Assembly (NCBI GenBank): GCA_009702325.1
Contig: WLID01000007.1
Span: forward strand, 1-64,000
DNA from: Actinomycetota bacterium
GTDB taxonomy: Bacteria; Actinomycetota; Thermoleophilia; Gaiellales; Gaiellaceae
Direction of reading: 5' to 3'
DNA length: 64,000 nt
Each line of letters begins with the position of its first letter. Within the stretch, counting starts at the first letter, position 1. The notes under the pieces were generated by a model that did not search any database, was not told where the DNA came from, and worked only from the letters and a program-made list of their open reading frames with translations. Shown in pieces: positions 1-8,606 of the stretch. A program made the translations under genes and the position numbers.

Positions 1-868
1 CCCGGTTCACATCCGGCGCGCCACGAAGCGAACGATCCGACGCATCCGTTGGCACGAGCGTTTTGCGACGGCGATCGTGTCGCACGCACCGTCGTCACAG
101 CTGCATCGGCGACCGTTCGTCCCATCTTTTGTGATGGGCAGCCCGACCCGACAGATCGTGCAAACACCCCCAGTTCGAGATCGTGCTGACGGCCCGATCC
201 GGATCCTCCATTCGCCATCGAACCCCGACTTGAAGGGTTCGTCGGTGATCGCCGCCGCGGTTGAACATGTCAAGGCGCGCGGCTACGCCATTGAGTTCTC
301 CGAGATTCGAGGGCGCCCAAACCGCGAGGTGATCGAAGCGCTCGAAGACTGCGACCTTGTGATCGACCAGATCTACTCCGACCAGCCGCTCGCGAGCTTC
401 GCTGCGGAGGCGGCGTCACTCGGCGTTCCCGCCCTTGTGTGCGGTTACGCGGCCGACGATCCGGGTGCCGCGCTCACGCGCGTGCCCTCATTCTTCGTCC
501 AGCCTGAGCAGCTCGAAGCCACGCTCGTCGCCCTGCTTGAGAATGACGAGGCGCGCATCGCGATGGGCGCCGAGGCGTACGCGTTCGTCTCAGACGTCTG
601 GCACCCCCGCAGCGTCGCCGAGCGATATCTCCGGTTGATCAACGGTCAGCCCGACCCCGATTGGCTGCTCGATCCGCGCGTGGTCACCTATCCGCTCGGA
701 TGTGGTCTCTCCCGCGACGCAGTCGCCGCAATCGTCAGCCAACTTGTTGCGCGCTACGGCCGAGCCGCGCTCGGTGTCGACGACAAGCCCGAGCTCGAGC
801 GCCGGTTGCTCGAGCTGTGCGAGCCCGTGCCGACCACCGAATCGGTTCCTGTCACGGCGGGCCTCTAG
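1..868 (+). CDS. Glycosyltransferase, GT-B fold, C-terminal part (cut by left edge)
   Basis: The frame is open from the first bases of the window, so the N-terminus lies upstream. The visible part holds the second Rossmann domain of a GT-B glycosyltransferase: an ILHSPSNPDLKGS strand/loop, then CDLVIDQIYSDQPLASFAAEAASLGVPALV, here given in pieces as the CDLVIDQ and AAEAASLGVPALV donor-site region, and an AEAYAFVSDVWHP tail. It resembles the proteins at 3602-4678 and 28371-29297, which also read D-x-x-x-DQ followed by an EAMALGKP-like segment. It probably adds a sugar during surface polysaccharide synthesis. It precedes an epimerase, an aminotransferase and an acyltransferase on the same strand. 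Sugar donor and acceptor cannot be told from sequence. Confidence 0.7.
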   Translation, partial: PVHIRRATKRTIRRIRWHERFATAIVSHAPSSQLHRRPFVPSFVMGSPTRQIVQTPPVRDRADGPIRILHSPSNPDLKGSSVIAAAVEHVKARGYAIEFSEIRGRPNREVIEALEDCDLVIDQIYSDQPLASFAAEAASLGVPALVCGYAADDPGAALTRVPSFFVQPEQLEATLVALLENDEARIAMGAEAYAFVSDVWHPRSVAERYLRLINGQPDPDWLLDPRVVTYPLGCGLSRDAVAAIVSQLVARYGRAALGVDDKPELERRLLELCEPVPTTESVPVTAGL

Positions 869-871
869 AAT
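866..871 (+). promoter_or_regulatory. Candidate -10 box (TAGAAT), leaderless start
   Basis: TAGAAT lies 7 nt upstream of the ATG at 879. Its first three bases are the stop codon of the preceding gene. No Shine-Dalgarno site is visible before 879, so a leaderless transcript could start at the ATG. No good -35 box is seen. Confidence 0.4.
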
Positions 872-878
872 CGCTCCG

Positions 879-1847
879 ATGGCGAAGACGGCAAACGCAA
901 GGATCCTCGTCATCGGTGGCGCCGGCTTCATCGGCTCGACGATCATCGACCAACTTCTTGAAACCGACGTTCGTGAAGTCGTCGTGCTCGACAACTTTGT
1001 TCGTGGGACACGCGCGAATCTCGATGGGGCGCTCCGTGATCCACGCGTACGCCTCGTCGAAGGGTCGATCCTCGACCGCACCCTACTCGCGCAGCTGATG
1101 GAGGGAACCGACTACGTGTTCCACCTTGCCGCGCTCTGGCTCTACGAGTGTGTTCACGAACCACGCTCAGCGCTGGATGTCAACGTGGGCGGCACCTACA
1201 ACGTCGTTGAAGCCGCCCATGCCGCGGGCGTCAAGAAGGTCGTCTATTCGTCGTCTGCCTCCGTCTATGGGAACGCACGCACCCTGCCGATGACCGAAGA
1301 GCATCCGTTTGACAACCGCACGATGTACGGCGCCACCAAGATCGCAGGCGAGCAGTTCTTCCGTGCATTCAACGAGCAACACGGGCTCGACTGGGTCGGG
1401 CTGCGGTACATGAACGTCTACGGCCCGCGAATGGATGACAAGGGCACCTACGTCAGCGTGATCGTGAAGGTGCTCGACCGCATTGCGCGGGGTGAGCGCC
1501 CGCTCGTGTACGGCGACGGAACGCAGGCGTATGACTTCATTCACGTTGCAGACGTTGCGCGCGCGAACATCCTCGCGCTCGAAAGCGACGCGACCGATGA
1601 CTGCTTCAACGTCGGCACCGGCGTCCAAACGACGATCGACACCCTGGTGACACACCTTCTCGAGCTGACGAGCTCCGATCTCGAAATCGAGTATCTGCCG
1701 CAAGAGCAGACCTTCGTTACAAACCGTGTTGGCAGTACCGAGCACGCCGAACGCGAGATCGCATTCGTCGCCTCCGTGCCGCTCGAGGCAGGGCTTCGGT
1801 CGGTCGTCGACTGGCAACGAACACAGCCTGGCCTTCAGCGCACGTGA
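879..1847 (+). CDS. NAD-dependent nucleotide-sugar epimerase/dehydratase (SDR)
   Basis: This is a 322-residue extended short-chain dehydrogenase. The N-terminus has the Rossmann NAD-binding motif VIGGAGFIGS (about residues 11-20). The catalytic serines are in VYSSSASVYG, and the YxxxK pair is in MYGATKIAGE. NVYGPR and the C-terminal substrate-binding region follow. The family interconverts nucleotide sugars, usually at C4 or C4/C6. The ATG at 879 is preferred over upstream starts because the Rossmann motif begins within 12 residues of it. It follows the glycosyltransferase by 10 nt and overlaps the next gene by 4 nt, so all three probably serve one sugar pathway. The exact substrate is unknown. 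Confidence 0.85.
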   Translation: MAKTANARILVIGGAGFIGSTIIDQLLETDVREVVVLDNFVRGTRANLDGALRDPRVRLVEGSILDRTLLAQLMEGTDYVFHLAALWLYECVHEPRSALDVNVGGTYNVVEAAHAAGVKKVVYSSSASVYGNARTLPMTEEHPFDNRTMYGATKIAGEQFFRAFNEQHGLDWVGLRYMNVYGPRMDDKGTYVSVIVKVLDRIARGERPLVYGDGTQAYDFIHVADVARANILALESDATDDCFNVGTGVQTTIDTLVTHLLELTSSDLEIEYLPQEQTFVTNRVGSTEHAEREIAFVASVPLEAGLRSVVDWQRTQPGLQRT

Positions 1848-3013
1848 GCATCCCCATCACGAAGGTTCTCTTCGGAGACGAGGAGCTGCGCTCAGTTCAA
1901 CTCCCGCTCGAGAGCGGCTGGGTTGTGCAGGGCCCCTACGTGAAGGAGTTCGAGGATGAGTTCTCGAGACAGACTGGTGCTGGGGCCTCAATCGCGACAT
2001 CAAGCTGTACGACCGCGCTCCACATCGCAGTTGCCGCGCTCGGTCTGAAGCCCGGCGATGAGGTGATCGTCCCATCGTTCACCTGGGTCGCAACAGCAAA
2101 CGTCGTCGAATACATGGGGGCGACCCCGATCTTCTGCGACATCGACCCTGCAACGTTCAACATCGATACGAATCTTCTGCCCGCGCTCGTCACTGAGCGG
2201 ACAGTCGGAATCATTCCGGTGCACCTCTTTGGTGCCGCCGCCGAGATGGCGCCGATCCAGGAGCTCGCCCGCGCCAGAGGCCTGTGGATCGTTGAGGACG
2301 CCGCGTGTGGTTTCGGGACGTGGTACGGCGGCAAGCACGTCGGCACGTTTGGTGAGGCCGGGTGCTTCAGCTTTCACCCCCGAAAGTCGATCACGACGGG
2401 CGAAGGTGGCATGATCACGACCGACGGTGCGGAGATGGAGCGGCTATCGCGCTCACTCCGTGATCACGGTGCATCTCGCTCCGACCACGACCGTCACACG
2501 AGCCAGGGCTCGTTTCTCCTCTCGGATTACGACCTCCTCGGCTTCAACTTTCGGATGACCGATATTCAAGGGGCGCTCGGCTGCGCCCAGCTGAAACGTG
2601 CCGCGACCATTCTTGATGGTCGTCGTGCCCGCGCCGCCCGCTACGACGAGCTCCTTGCCAAGCTCGAATGGTTTCGGCCCCAAACAATCCCTGTCGGCAG
2701 CGTTCATGGCTACCAGGCCTACGTCGGCCTATTCGCACCCGAGGAGCCCTCCCTCACGAATATCGCAGAGCTGAACGCCCTACGTAACGCGCTAATGGCA
2801 CGGCTCGAAGCGAGCGGTATTGCCACCCGGCCAGGAACGCATGCTCCTCCGTTCTTGGGCTACTACCGCGCCAAGTACGGGTACCGGTCCGAGGACTTCC
2901 CTGGTGCCCACATCGCCGAGCAACTGAGCTTGGCGCTCCCGTTGTTCCCCCAGTTGACAGACGCCGAGCAAGACACCGTCTGCGCTGCACTCACCGAGGG
3001 TCTCAATGGCTGA
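1844..3013 (+). CDS. DegT/DnrJ/EryC1-family sugar aminotransferase
   Basis: This 389-residue PLP-dependent enzyme should transfer an amino group to a keto-sugar nucleotide. The likely Schiff-base lysine is K181 in HPRKSITTGEGG, which also carries the GEGG signature. PSFTWVATANVV and the DIDPATFNID strand are typical of the family. The GTG start overlaps the upstream stop as GTGA, implying translational coupling with the epimerase. The next gene is an acyltransferase, so a route epimerase/dehydratase, then aminotransferase, then N-acyltransferase to an acylated amino sugar is plausible. It is the first of four DegT paralogues in the window (others at 16576, 22984 and 53512). Confidence 0.88.
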   Translation: MSIPITKVLFGDEELRSVQLPLESGWVVQGPYVKEFEDEFSRQTGAGASIATSSCTTALHIAVAALGLKPGDEVIVPSFTWVATANVVEYMGATPIFCDIDPATFNIDTNLLPALVTERTVGIIPVHLFGAAAEMAPIQELARARGLWIVEDAACGFGTWYGGKHVGTFGEAGCFSFHPRKSITTGEGGMITTDGAEMERLSRSLRDHGASRSDHDRHTSQGSFLLSDYDLLGFNFRMTDIQGALGCAQLKRAATILDGRRARAARYDELLAKLEWFRPQTIPVGSVHGYQAYVGLFAPEEPSLTNIAELNALRNALMARLEASGIATRPGTHAPPFLGYYRAKYGYRSEDFPGAHIAEQLSLALPLFPQLTDAEQDTVCAALTEGLNG

Positions 3014-3590
3014 CTCGAGCGAGCCGCACGGGAACGAGGCCGGTCTCCGCGCCGACCTCGAGACGCTCTATCTCCACCTGCGCCAGACGGCAGAGGCTGA
3101 GTGGGACCGCGACCTTCCATTCAGCGAACTCCTCTTTGACCGCTGGGAGCGAGCACGGACATTGGGCTTCGGCGACGGCGCGTCGGTCTACCACGCGTCA
3201 TACGTCTACGGCGACGTCACGGTTGGCCCACGCACGTGGGTCGGCCCGTACACGCTCCTCGACGGTTCAGGCGGGCTCACGATCGGCGAGAACTGCAGCA
3301 TCAGCGCTGGTGTGCACATCTACACCCACGACACCGTTCAGTGGGCGCTCACAAATGGGGCCGCCGAAGCGGATCGAAGCCCGGTACGCATTGGGGATTG
3401 CTGCTTCATCGGGGCCCAGTCGGTCATCGTTCGTGGCGTGACCATCGGTGACCATTCGGTCGTTGGTGCCGGATCATTCGTCGACAAAGACATTCCGCCC
3501 TACAGCGTTGCTGCAGGCAGCCCGAGCCGAGTCATCGGCCGTGTCACCGTAAAAGACGGTCGAGCGACACTGACGTTTGACGCAGGCTGA
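3006..3590 (+). CDS. Hexapeptide-repeat (LbH) acyltransferase
   Basis: This 194-residue protein has a helical N-terminus of about 55 residues followed by a left-handed beta-helix. The helix is seen as repeated [LIV]-G-x-x turns such as VYGDVTVGPRTWVGPYTLL and IGENCSISAGVHIY. The catalytic histidine is likely in HIYTHDT (about residue 108), and IGDCCFIGAQSVIVRG forms the late coils. The C-terminal AAGSPSRVIG is typical of acetyltransferases of the NeuD/WbbJ type. The ATG overlaps the aminotransferase stop by 8 nt. It probably O- or N-acetylates the sugar made by the two preceding enzymes. Confidence 0.85.
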   Translation: MADSSEPHGNEAGLRADLETLYLHLRQTAEAEWDRDLPFSELLFDRWERARTLGFGDGASVYHASYVYGDVTVGPRTWVGPYTLLDGSGGLTIGENCSISAGVHIYTHDTVQWALTNGAAEADRSPVRIGDCCFIGAQSVIVRGVTIGDHSVVGAGSFVDKDIPPYSVAAGSPSRVIGRVTVKDGRATLTFDAG

Positions 3591-3601
3591 AGCGCCGACC
3601 G

Positions 3602-4678
3602 CTAGGCGGAGCGAGCGGCGCCGCGCCGCCGAATCGCTCCTTCGTACACCTCGATCAGCTGTGATGCGAGCCTACTCGCGTCGTGATGCTCTTCTGCGTA
3701 TCTCCGACTTAGCCGTCCGAGCTCCGCGCGCTTCGTCCCATCGACAATGAGTTCGGCGAGCACGCGGTCGAGGTTGTCCCCACGTCCGCTGAGCATCGGG
3801 AAGTCGGCCGGGTACTTGCCCTCCATCGTGGGCTTCACCCAGCCCACGACAGGCTTACCCAAAGCCATCGCCTCGATTGCTGCAGACCCGTGCGACCCCA
3901 GCACAAATTGATCGAGGAAGATGTCGCATCGCTTTACCGCACGCACCGCCTCTTCACGGGACACGCGCTCGAGAACGACCAGTTCGAAGTCGAGTGTCTG
4001 ACTCAGCCGCGCCGCGGCCGCCCGAACATCGCTCGTGCCTTTCGCAACCGGTGCCGATGCCGAATGGACGACAACAGGACGCCTGCAGTTCGGGTCGGGG
4101 TAGAGCGGCGTGTAGTTCTCGATGAGCACGCGTTGCCGCACCAGGTGTGTCTCACCGAACATGCCAGGCCGTAAGAACTCCCACTGGCTCGGGCAGCTGA
4201 TCAGCGCCTCAAATCCGGCGTCAGCAAATGCCTGCTGGCGCTTCGTCGAGCCGGCGCTGCTCTCCATCGAGCGATACTCGTAGCGATCCCAAATCGCGGC
4301 GTATGCAGGGTTGGTGGCAGCCTCGATCGCCGGATCGCGGATCTCACTTCCCGCGAACTCGACAATCGACGGCTTCGCAAACGATGCGATGAAGCGCAGA
4401 TCAAGACCTCCAGGCAGCACGGGCACCATGTACCAGTGCAGAACATCGGCAGCTCGGATCTCGGCGGCAAGCTTTGGGAGCTTCGGGACGATGTCCCTCC
4501 ACCACGCGAGCTGGCGACGCGACGCGACGCTGCTGTACACCTCAACGTGGTCGTTTGAATGAAACACCGATGCGCCAATCGCGGCGATTCCCCGCGCATC
4601 GACGCCGGCGTTACGCAGACCACCGATCGTCGCCGACATGTGCGAGGCGACGTTCACGGGGAGATGAAGGACGCGCAC
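3602..4678 (-). CDS. Glycosyltransferase, GT-B fold
   Basis: This 358-residue protein is related to the product of 28371-29297. Both begin MRV-x-H-x-PVN, carry a central SxxWxxxRP or equivalent linker, and end with DIFLDQFVLGSHGSAAIE followed by AMALGKPVV. The second Rossmann domain with an E-x-M-A-x-GKP donor site marks a GT4-like retaining enzyme. The start is GTG at 4678. TAGCCT lies 6 nt upstream, fitting a leaderless mRNA. It converges on the acyltransferase gene with an 11-nt gap and diverges from asnB. It probably adds a sugar to the same polysaccharide. Substrate is unknown. Confidence 0.75.
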   Translation of the reverse strand: MRVLHLPVNVASHMSATIGGLRNAGVDARGIAAIGASVFHSNDHVEVYSSVASRRQLAWWRDIVPKLPKLAAEIRAADVLHWYMVPVLPGGLDLRFIASFAKPSIVEFAGSEIRDPAIEAATNPAYAAIWDRYEYRSMESSAGSTKRQQAFADAGFEALISCPSQWEFLRPGMFGETHLVRQRVLIENYTPLYPDPNCRRPVVVHSASAPVAKGTSDVRAAAARLSQTLDFELVVLERVSREEAVRAVKRCDIFLDQFVLGSHGSAAIEAMALGKPVVGWVKPTMEGKYPADFPMLSGRGDNLDRVLAELIVDGTKRAELGRLSRRYAEEHHDASRLASQLIEVYEGAIRRRGAARSA

Positions 4679-4684
4679 CGGGCT

Positions 4685-4690
4685 AGGCTA
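4685..4690 (-). promoter_or_regulatory. Candidate -10 box (TAGCCT) for the 3602-4678 glycosyltransferase
   Basis: TAGCCT on the minus strand lies 6 nt before the GTG at 4678, with no Shine-Dalgarno site. This matches the leaderless pattern seen at several other transcription-unit heads in the window. Confidence 0.4.
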
Positions 4691-4733
4691 GCGGCCGCAT
4701 CCCTTCGGACCGTCGTAGGAGGCTTCCGGCTGT

Positions 4734-4739
4734 GATACT
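4734..4739 (+). promoter_or_regulatory. Candidate -10 box (GATACT) upstream of asnB
   Basis: GATACT in a TGTGATACT context lies exactly 7 nt before an ATG at 4747 that opens a 22-codon frame ending just before asnB. No convincing -35 is visible. Confidence 0.35.
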
Positions 4740-4746
4740 CGCACCT

Positions 4747-4815
4747 ATGGGCCGCCGAGCAATTGCTGCGATGCGCGTATGCGTATTCCCCGGCGTAAGT
4801 CTGGGGACGCGCTAA
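4747..4815 (+). CDS. Possible 22-residue leader ORF upstream of asnB
   Basis: An ATG 7 nt after a -10-like box opens a 22-residue frame (MGRRAIAAMRVCVFPG and so on). It ends with TAA 2 nt before the GTG of asnB. asnB has no clear Shine-Dalgarno site of its own, so the short frame could deliver ribosomes to it by reinitiation. The peptide has no asparagine codon run, so amino-acid attenuation is not suggested. It may be chance. Confidence 0.3.
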   Translation: MGRRAIAAMRVCVFPGVSLGTR

Positions 4816-4817
4816 CT

Positions 4818-6716
4818 GTGTGCGGCATCGCCGGCATCGTGCATCTCGATGGTCGCGCCGCGGACGAAACGCTCGCCAAACGCATGGCCGACGCGATCGC
4901 CCATCGCGGCCCCGACGGTGAGGGCACGTTCGCCGATGGACCCGTCGCGTTCAGCCATCGCCGCCTCGCGATTCTCGACCTCACCGATGCTGGACGACAG
5001 CCCATGTCCACCGACGACGGTGACCTCACGGTGATCCACAACGGCGAGATCTACAACTTCGCCGAACTACGCTCACACCTCCAAGGCGCCGGTCGCCGGT
5101 TCCATTCACGCACCGACACTGAGGTCATCCTCCAGAGCTATGCAGCCTGGGGCGAACAGTCTCTCGAGCGCTTCAACGGGATGTTTGCGTTCGCGCTTTG
5201 GGATCGCCGCAATCGACGAGTCATGGTTGCACGCGATCGCTACGGGGTGAAGCCGCTCTACTGGTGGACGGACGGCTCGACCGTGTTGTTTGCGTCCGAG
5301 ATCAAAGCGCTCCTCGCGAGTCGCCTTGTGCGGCGTGCCGTCTCGGTCGGCGCGCTGAACGAGTACTTCACCTTCCAAAACATCTTCACCGACCGCACGT
5401 TGTTTGAGGGGATTCGCCTCCTCCCGGCCGGGTGCAAGTTGATCCTTGAGCCCGGGTCGGGCAGGCAGCCCCGAATCGAACGGTGGTGGGACTTCGCGTT
5501 CACCTCCGACGGCTCGGTCACAGACCAAGCGGAGCTGACCGAGCGTGTCGCGGATACGTTCCGCGACTCGGTCGCGCGGCAGCTCGTCAGCGACGTGGAG
5601 GTCGGCAGCTATCTCAGCGGCGGCATGGACTCCAGTTCGATCGCCTCGATCGCCTCACGTCATCTCCCGCGACTCTCGACATTCACCGCCGGCTTCGACA
5701 TGTCCTCGGCCTCTGGGCTTGAGATCACATTCGACGAGCGGGTCGACGCCGAGGCAACCGCGAGCCTCCTGAAGACCGATCACTACGAGGTCGTGTTGCA
5801 CGCAGGTGACATGGAACACGTGCTTCCGGAACTCGTCTGGCACCTCGAAGATCTCCGCGTCGGGCAGTGCTACCCGAACTACTACGCCGCACGCCTCGCG
5901 AGCAAGTTCGTGAAGGTGGTGCTCTCCGGCTCCGGCGGAGACGAGCTTTTTGGCGGCTATCCGTGGCGCTACTACCGCAACGAGAACGCCGCCACGAAGG
6001 ACGCCTTTCTTGCTGGCTACTACAACTCGTGGCAGCGGCTTGTCCACGACGACGACAAGGCAAAGCTGTTTCGGCCAAACGTTCAGGCTGGACTGGGCGA
6101 CGAATCGTCATTTGATGCGTTCCGAAGCGTCTTTGACGGCTGGGATCAGCCCGTCACAACGCCCGAGGCGCGTGTCGAGGCGTCGCTCTACTTCGAGCTG
6201 AAGACCTTCTTGCACGGGCTGCTGCTCGTCGAGGACAAGGTGAGCATGGCCCACTCACTCGAAACGCGTGTGCCGTTTCTCGACAACGCCCTCGTGGATC
6301 TCGCGCTGACCATCCCTACGCGCTTCAAGACACCAACAACACCGACGCTCCCGCGCCCTGACGAAAACACCGCGGGAAAGAAGTTGCTCTACGAGAGCCA
6401 GTCGAGCGAGGGGAAGGCGATTCTGCGGCAGGCGATGGCGGCGGTGCTCCCGCCGAACGTGTCAGGACGACCGAAGCAAGGCTTCAGCGCCCCCGACGCC
6501 AGCTGGTTCCGTGGGGAGAGCGTCGACTATCTCAACCGACTGCTCCGTGATCCGGACGCCGCGATCTACGAGTTCCTTGAGCCCCGCTTTGTCGCAAGCG
6601 TGCTCGACCAACACTGCTCAGGCAAAGCGAATCGGCGTCTGCTGATCTGGTCGCTGCTCTCGTTTGAATGGTGGTGCCGGTCGTTTTTGAACGACGACGC
6701 TGCGCCAGCCCGCTGA
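4818..6716 (+). CDS. asnB: Asparagine synthase, glutamine-hydrolysing
   Basis: This 632-residue protein has two domains. The GTG start is fixed by the class II glutaminase nucleophile, Cys2 in (M)CGIAGIVHLDG. The glutaminase half also shows AHRGPDGEG, the NGEIYNF stretch and RDRYGVKPLYW. The C-terminal synthetase half has the PP-loop YLSGGMDSSS (about residues 264-273) for ATP binding, GSGGDELFGGY, and KVSMAHSLETRVPFLD. AsnB-type enzymes amidate aspartate using glutamine and ATP. Homologues in polysaccharide loci may amidate other carboxylates, such as uronic acids; that is a possibility here, not shown. It is flanked by glycosyltransferase genes and is probably transcribed alone. Confidence 0.93.
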   Translation: MCGIAGIVHLDGRAADETLAKRMADAIAHRGPDGEGTFADGPVAFSHRRLAILDLTDAGRQPMSTDDGDLTVIHNGEIYNFAELRSHLQGAGRRFHSRTDTEVILQSYAAWGEQSLERFNGMFAFALWDRRNRRVMVARDRYGVKPLYWWTDGSTVLFASEIKALLASRLVRRAVSVGALNEYFTFQNIFTDRTLFEGIRLLPAGCKLILEPGSGRQPRIERWWDFAFTSDGSVTDQAELTERVADTFRDSVARQLVSDVEVGSYLSGGMDSSSIASIASRHLPRLSTFTAGFDMSSASGLEITFDERVDAEATASLLKTDHYEVVLHAGDMEHVLPELVWHLEDLRVGQCYPNYYAARLASKFVKVVLSGSGGDELFGGYPWRYYRNENAATKDAFLAGYYNSWQRLVHDDDKAKLFRPNVQAGLGDESSFDAFRSVFDGWDQPVTTPEARVEASLYFELKTFLHGLLLVEDKVSMAHSLETRVPFLDNALVDLALTIPTRFKTPTTPTLPRPDENTAGKKLLYESQSSEGKAILRQAMAAVLPPNVSGRPKQGFSAPDASWFRGESVDYLNRLLRDPDAAIYEFLEPRFVASVLDQHCSGKANRRLLIWSLLSFEWWCRSFLNDDAAPAR

Positions 6717-6753
6717 GCAACGCCCACCGCCGCAGGCTGAGTCAGTCGCCCGG

Positions 6754-8559
6754 CTAGTCGGCGCACGGCGTGGGACGTGCACCACACCAGGCGTAGACGA
6801 TGAGGTGCTTGGCGGTGGTGTGGCCAAGAGCACGGCTCGTCACATCCGCGAACGGCAGCACAGCGATCTGCCGGAGCTCGGGCTGAACGAACACGAGGCT
6901 TGGCGGGATCACGCCATCAACGAGTGCGACGTAACGGACGTCGTAGGACCGCAGCCGCTCGGTGAGCTGCGAAGGGTTCTCGGCCGGGCCAAACAGCGGA
7001 ATGCTCAGACGCACGTACGGTCGCTCAAGCCAGTAGAGACCTTGAGAGCCGACCGCGACGCGACCGCCGGCAGGTAGGTGTGTGTCGAGCCAATGGAATG
7101 CGTCGTATGACCCCGTGAGCCGCTGCACGAATGCCGGGGACGTCTCGATGCCGAGCGCTCCGGGAAGCAGTTGCCGACTCACAACGGCGGAGATCGCAAG
7201 CCAGGGCAATAGGCAGAGAGACGCTGCGACGATCACGATGCGGCGTCGCGTACCGTCGCCGGTGAGCCTCACGAGCCCCATTGCTGCAAGCAGCGTGATC
7301 ACCGGCATGATCGGCAACAGGTATCGCGTGATCTGGTGCATCGCCCCAAACCACAGAACGAGATAGACGAGTACCCCCGCTGCGAGCAGCGTCACCCACC
7401 TTCGACGACACGCGAGAGCGAACGGCGCCACGAGAAGGGCGGGGCCGAAGCTGTAGCCCTTTTCGAAGCGCGCATGGTGGGTGATGAACTCCACGGGGAA
7501 GAACGGGAATCTCCACCAACCCGGAACTCCGTATCTCGCGTCAGCAGAGGCCTGAGTGGCTGCCGCTGCATGCGTCCAATAGCGGCCACCGAAGACCAGC
7601 GGGTACACCGGATTGCCTGTTAAGTGGAACGTCCGGATGAGCCACGGTGCGACCACCGCTGCCCCAAGTGTCGCGCAACCAATCGACACGGCCATTCTCG
7701 ATCGTGAGAAGCGCGCGCGGCGCGCGATCACAGCGAGTGTGACGAGCACGGGCGGAATGAACAGCAGCCCCAGGTACTTCGTGCTTCCGGCAAGACCCAC
7801 CCCAAGACCCGCCGTGGCAGCATCGAGCGTGGCCCTCGACCGGGCGAAGAGCACACATTCCCACAGCGCGAGCGCAACGAATCCTCCCACGAGAGCGTCG
7901 ACGAACGCGCCGGTCGCCTCCCACACGAACATTCCTTGAAAGACCCAGATCGCAGCCGCAACGAGTCCGACCGTTCGACCCGCCAACGCTCGTGCCATTC
8001 CAAATACGCAGAGGGCACTAAACCCGCAGAGCCCGGCCCCGACGATCATTGCAGCGCGCCCTCCCGACAACGCCTCTGCATAGGCGTACTGCATCTCGGT
8101 TGCGAATGGTTGGAACGTCGTCCAATCCCACCAGATCGGGAAGAGCTCGCCCGCGCTGAGCCAGAGCTTCGGTGCCGTGAGGTGATAGCTGATCGCATCA
8201 CCCGAGGTGGGCGGGGCTGACGCGAGGAGTGCGTCGTAGGCGACGGCGAGGATGAGGGCGACGGCGGGAAGGTGGCGTCGGCGAGGCGTGGTGATCCTCA
8301 GCTGGCTGAGGCGAATCCAGCCGAGCGCATGCAGGAGCGCGAGCGCAGCAGAACCCAACGCGATCACGCTAAGGCCGACGCGTGAAAACTGTCCGCTCCA
8401 TCCGAGAGCGAAGGCGACGAGCTCAAGCAGGGCGTAGCCGATCGCATATGCGCGAAGATGATCGAGCAGCGTCGTGCTCGAACGGCGGAGGGCGACTACG
8501 ACAGAGGCGCCGACGCCGTAGGGAGCGGCCAGCACGACCATCGCGGCAAGAACGTGCAC
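6754..8559 (-). CDS. GT-C-type membrane glycosyltransferase (ArnT/PMT-like)
   Basis: This 601-residue protein has about 11-12 hydrophobic segments and a soluble C-terminus of about 120 residues. The first large periplasmic loop carries SGDAISYHL (D121, H126), the D-x-x-x-x-H pattern used by GT-C enzymes that take sugar from a polyprenyl-phosphate donor. The stretch GSTKYLGLLFIPP is typical of the ArnT/GT39-like superfamily. It should transfer a lipid-linked sugar outside the membrane. The start is GTG at 8559 with TACGAT 6 nt before it. It diverges from the methyltransferase gene at 8607. The acceptor is unknown. Confidence 0.75.
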   Translation of the reverse strand: MHVLAAMVVLAAPYGVGASVVVALRRSSTTLLDHLRAYAIGYALLELVAFALGWSGQFSRVGLSVIALGSAALALLHALGWIRLSQLRITTPRRRHLPAVALILAVAYDALLASAPPTSGDAISYHLTAPKLWLSAGELFPIWWDWTTFQPFATEMQYAYAEALSGGRAAMIVGAGLCGFSALCVFGMARALAGRTVGLVAAAIWVFQGMFVWEATGAFVDALVGGFVALALWECVLFARSRATLDAATAGLGVGLAGSTKYLGLLFIPPVLVTLAVIARRARFSRSRMAVSIGCATLGAAVVAPWLIRTFHLTGNPVYPLVFGGRYWTHAAAATQASADARYGVPGWWRFPFFPVEFITHHARFEKGYSFGPALLVAPFALACRRRWVTLLAAGVLVYLVLWFGAMHQITRYLLPIMPVITLLAAMGLVRLTGDGTRRRIVIVAASLCLLPWLAISAVVSRQLLPGALGIETSPAFVQRLTGSYDAFHWLDTHLPAGGRVAVGSQGLYWLERPYVRLSIPLFGPAENPSQLTERLRSYDVRYVALVDGVIPPSLVFVQPELRQIAVLPFADVTSRALGHTTAKHLIVYAWCGARPTPCAD

Positions 8560-8565
8560 GACGCG

Positions 8566-8571
8566 ATCGTA
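8566..8571 (-). promoter_or_regulatory. Candidate -10 box (TACGAT), leaderless start
   Basis: TACGAT on the minus strand is 6 nt before the GTG at 8559. Together with the divergent TATCAT at 8594 it gives a very compact bidirectional promoter. Confidence 0.4.
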
Positions 8572-8593
8572 TCCCGGAGTTCGTGCCCCTCTC

Positions 8594-8599
8594 TATCAT
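8594..8599 (+). promoter_or_regulatory. Candidate -10 box (TATCAT), leaderless start
   Basis: TATCAT lies exactly 7 nt before the GTG at 8607, with no Shine-Dalgarno site between them. It supports that start for the methyltransferase. Confidence 0.45.
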
Positions 8600-8606
8600 C
8601 GACCCG

